NCBI GenBank assembly: GCA_023412755.1
Contig: JAEZCB010000068.1
Location: forward strand, 1 to 7,522
DNA: 7,522 nt
Direction of reading: 5' to 3'
From: Bacteroidota bacterium
GTDB lineage: Bacteria > Bacteroidota > Bacteroidia > Flavobacteriales_F > PHOS-HE28
How positions within the stretch are numbered: position 1 is the first letter of the stretch; every line of letters begins with the position of its first letter. The notes beneath the pieces are model-generated. The model saw only the letters and a list, made by a program, of their open reading frames with translations. It searched no databases and was not told the origin of the DNA. Below, piece after piece: positions 5,185 through 7,522 of this stretch. A program made the translations under genes and the position numbers.

Positions 5185-7522
5185 ATGCTCAAGACCAAGT
5201 TGGCCTTAACAGGCCTCGCCTTTCTTTTCACCCTTTGCACCTTCGCCCAACAGGCCCAATATATTCCCGGCGATCTGATGATCATGATGGCACCTGGGGC
5301 CAGTGCTGAAAAGGTCGCTGCGGACCTGGCCAGTGTGGATGGCCAGTCAACGGAGTTGCGGGTGGCACAGGAACTTTCCGCTCCCATGCGCGCATGGCTG
5401 CTCCAGTTCGATCATGAAAAGATCGCACAACATGTCATGCTGCGCGCGGTGAATGCGCATCCCGATGTTATGCTCGCCCAGAACAATCATATCGTGGAGG
5501 AGCGTCTGGTGCCGAACGACACGCAGTATGGACAGCAGTGGCATCACCAGAACATCGCCAGCGAAACCGCCTGGGATATCACCACAGGTGGGCTTACGGC
5601 CACTGGCGATACGATCGTGGTGTGCATCATAGAACGGGCCGATCTCCCCCACCCCGACCTGATCGACAATGCCTGGTTCAACCATGCGGAGATACCCAAT
5701 AATGGGATCGATGATGATGACAATGGCTATGTGGACGATCACCGTGGCTGGAATCCACCCAACAACAATGACAATGTCTATGGCGGCAGCCATGGCACAC
5801 AGGTGGCGGGCATGATCGGGGCCAAGGGGAACAACAATGAAGGTGTGGCAGGTGCCAACTGGGATGTGAAGATGATGGTGGTGAACTATGGTGGCACACA
5901 GGAGGCACAAGTGGTGGCCGCATACACCTACCCGTTGCTCATGCGCAGGCGGTATAATGAGACCAATGGCGCTGAAGGCGCGTTCGTGGTGGCCACCAAT
6001 GCGAGTTGGGGCATCAACTATGGCCAGCCGAGCCAGTCACCTTTATGGTGTGCCATGTACGACACGCTGGGCACGGAAGGGATATTGAGTTGCGGCGCTA
6101 CCGCGAACCTCAATATCAACATTGATGTGGAAGGTGATCTGCCAACAGCCTGCCCGAGTGAATACCTTGTGAGTGTCACGGCCACCGATGTGGACGATAT
6201 CCGCACCTTCTCCGCCTACGGCCTTACACATGTTGATGTGGGGGCACCAGGGGAGGACGTGCGGACCACGAACATGGGTGGCGGTTACGGCACCACCTCC
6301 GGCACCTCGTTCGCCAGTCCCTTGACGGCCGGTGTTATTGGCCTCTTATACAGCGCACCTTGCGCCTCGATGATGGACCTGGTGCATGCCGACCCAGCCG
6401 CCGGTGCACAATTCGTACGCGACGCCTTGTTCAATGGTGTGGACATGGTGGGAAATCTGGCAGGGCAAACGGTGACCGGTGGCCGGATCAATGCCAGCAA
6501 CAGCATTGGCCTGATCATGAGTTCCTGCGGTGCATGCCCTTCACCCTACAATATCTCGATCTCCGAAGATGACCTGGTGATCGGCTCGGCCACCCTTTCC
6601 TGGAGCTCGGTGAATGGCAACACTTTCGAAGTACGCTTCAGGCCGGTAGGTACTCCAGACTGGACCGTGATCACGGATGTCACCAGCAATGAGATCACCA
6701 TTGATGGGTTGCTCGCATGCGTGCTCTATGAATTCGAGGTGATGGCCTTCTGTGATGATGATGAGCAGAGTGAATGGAGCCAGACCTTCACCTGGACCAG
6801 CGAAGGCTGCTGCGAAATGCCTGCCGATATCACGGTATCCGGCATCACCGAAACTTCCGCAACTCTGGACTGGGGTACGGTGCTTGCAGCTGCCACGTAC
6901 GACCTGCGCTATCGCGAAGTGGGCACGAGCGAGTGGACCATGATCACAGGCATCACCGTAGGCAGTTCTCCGTTGACAGGGCTTCAGGCATGCACGAATT
7001 ATGAGGTCCAGGGCCAAAGCATCTGTGATGGCATGACGTCCGAATGGACCGCTTCAGTGCTTTTCGTTACGGTAGGTTGTGGTGCATGCACGGACTTGGA
7101 ATTCTGTGGATCCATCTCGGAAGATTCCAGTGATGAACACATCGCTGCAGTCGTCATTGGTTCTTTGAACAACGAGTCGGGTGATGATGGAGGCTATGGT
7201 GACTACACCGATCTTACCACGCCGTTGGACATCGGCGCAACGTACACCATCTCCCTTACGCCGGGCTATGGTGGTTTTTTCAACTACCAGGAGCATTTCC
7301 GAGTTTGGATGGACCTGGATCAGGATGGCACGTTCACCATGGATGAAATGGTGTATGATGCGCCCAACACAACGAACACCACCATCACCGGCCAGATAAC
7401 CATTCCAGAGACCACCGTGCCTGGCCCTGCCCGCATGCGCGTGGTGATGCGCTATAATAGCGCTGTACCCGGCCCATGTGTGATCGACTATGACTATGGG
7501 GAAACCGAGGACTACTGTGTGC
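5185..7522 (+). CDS. Secreted subtilisin-like S8 protease with FN3 and GEVED modules (3' partial)
   Basis: 779 codons are visible and the frame is open at the window edge. The order is: signal peptide (MLKTK, hydrophobic core, TFAQ near residue 22); pro-region (about 25-110, starting YIPGDLMI); S8 catalytic domain (about 115-390); two FN3-like modules (451-541 and 542-631); and a GEVED-type module (about 632-779, with YGETEDYCV at the end). Catalytic His is H203 in GGSHGTQVAG, Ser is S375 in SGTSFASP, and the oxyanion Asn is probably N308 in CGATAN. The Asp site is abnormal: VVCIIERADLPHPDL aligns I149-E150 where D-S/T-G is expected. An Asp-rich segment, NNGIDDDDNGYVDD (172-185), may bind calcium. 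The ATG was chosen for the signal peptide and promoter spacing. The protein should be extracellular or on the cell surface; a type IX secretion sorting domain may follow beyond the window. The family is sure; proteolytic activity is not. Confidence 0.92.
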   Translation, partial: MLKTKLALTGLAFLFTLCTFAQQAQYIPGDLMIMMAPGASAEKVAADLASVDGQSTELRVAQELSAPMRAWLLQFDHEKIAQHVMLRAVNAHPDVMLAQNNHIVEERLVPNDTQYGQQWHHQNIASETAWDITTGGLTATGDTIVVCIIERADLPHPDLIDNAWFNHAEIPNNGIDDDDNGYVDDHRGWNPPNNNDNVYGGSHGTQVAGMIGAKGNNNEGVAGANWDVKMMVVNYGGTQEAQVVAAYTYPLLMRRRYNETNGAEGAFVVATNASWGINYGQPSQSPLWCAMYDTLGTEGILSCGATANLNINIDVEGDLPTACPSEYLVSVTATDVDDIRTFSAYGLTHVDVGAPGEDVRTTNMGGGYGTTSGTSFASPLTAGVIGLLYSAPCASMMDLVHADPAAGAQFVRDALFNGVDMVGNLAGQTVTGGRINASNSIGLIMSSCGACPSPYNISISEDDLVIGSATLSWSSVNGNTFEVRFRPVGTPDWTVITDVTSNEITIDGLLACVLYEFEVMAFCDDDEQSEWSQTFTWTSEGCCEMPADITVSGITETSATLDWGTVLAAATYDLRYREVGTSEWTMITGITVGSSPLTGLQACTNYEVQGQSICDGMTSEWTASVLFVTVGCGACTDLEFCGSISEDSSDEHIAAVVIGSLNNESGDDGGYGDYTDLTTPLDIGATYTISLTPGYGGFFNYQEHFRVWMDLDQDGTFTMDEMVYDAPNTTNTTITGQITIPETTVPGPARMRVVMRYNSAVPGPCVIDYDYGETEDYCV
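6535..7077 (+). repeat. Two tandem FN3-like modules within the S8 protease
   Basis: Two consecutive modules of about 90 residues share a register. FEVRFRPVGTPDWTVITDVT in the first matches YDLRYREVGTSEWTMITGIT in the second, and ACVLYEFEVMAFC matches ACTNYEVQGQSIC. Each ends near SEW followed by a Cys-rich linker (GCC, GCGAC). The similarity is clear in protein but diverged in DNA, so this is an old domain duplication and not a recent direct repeat. The paired cysteines probably form disulfides. Such modules usually act as spacers or binding units on secreted Bacteroidota enzymes. Confidence 0.75.
7078..7522 (+). other. GEVED-type module, cut at the window end
   Basis: Residues 632-779 of the S8 protease fit the GEVED pattern: a Cys-flanked opening, GGYGDYTDLTTPLDIG with a following YTISL strand, FRVWMDLDQDGTFTMDE (a DxDxDG-like, probably calcium-binding loop), then PGPARMRVVMRY and the closing YGETEDYCV. 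GEVED modules are common beta-sandwich units in secreted Bacteroidota proteins, and their exact role is unclear. The module is nearly complete here, and anything after it lies outside the window. Confidence 0.75.

Noticed and set aside
5700..5740. GAT-rich run that looks like a short tandem repeat
   Set aside because: It encodes the Asp-rich NNGIDDDDNGYVDD segment common in this protease group, so it is explained by protein coding.
5347..5910. 187-codon minus-strand frame opposite the S8 protease
   Set aside because: His/Ile/Val-rich shadow produced by repeated GAT and GTG codons of the protease; the protease frame has clear domain motifs.
1..7522. CRISPR arrays, tRNA or rRNA genes, insertion sequences, defence-system genes
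   Set aside because: No regularly spaced repeats, cloverleaf-like segments, transposase motifs or terminal inverted repeats were seen, and nearly all bases are covered by the five genes described.

Overview
The window is about 57-58% GC by eye and is fully packed with genes. It most likely comes from a GC-rich member of the Bacteroidota, probably near Flavobacteriales. Three things point there: a MurF-alanine racemase fusion directly downstream of a thymidine kinase of the Bacteroidota type, a secreted subtilisin-like protease carrying FN3 and GEVED modules, and starts without Shine-Dalgarno sequences. A TAnnTTTG-like promoter element adds weak support. The lineage is inferred from gene content; no rRNA or other marker is present.

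Left part (16-1961, minus strand): a two-gene operon. The first gene encodes a 227-aa conserved protein of unknown function with two folded ends and a disordered linker. Its stop overlaps the start of a secreted M28-family zinc aminopeptidase by 4 nt (ATGA).

Middle (2049-5122, plus strand): diverging from that operon across an 87-bp gap is tdk (thymidine salvage). Its stop codon shares one base with the start of a bifunctional murF-alr gene (TGATG). The fused protein racemises L-alanine to D-alanine and also adds D-Ala-D-Ala to the peptidoglycan precursor.

Right part (5185 to the window end, plus strand): after a 62-bp spacer with two small inverted repeats and a plausible promoter element, a large secreted S8-family protease begins and runs off the edge. 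It has a signal peptide, a pro-region, an S8 catalytic domain, two FN3-like modules and a GEVED module. Its His, Ser and probable oxyanion Asn are clear, but the usual catalytic Asp motif is not.

The middle genes are housekeeping genes in a typical arrangement. I see no CRISPR array, tRNA, rRNA, insertion sequence or phage-like gene, and no convincing undescribed multi-gene system. The points most worth checking are the altered Asp site of the S8 protease and the uncharacterised protein coupled to the M28 peptidase.
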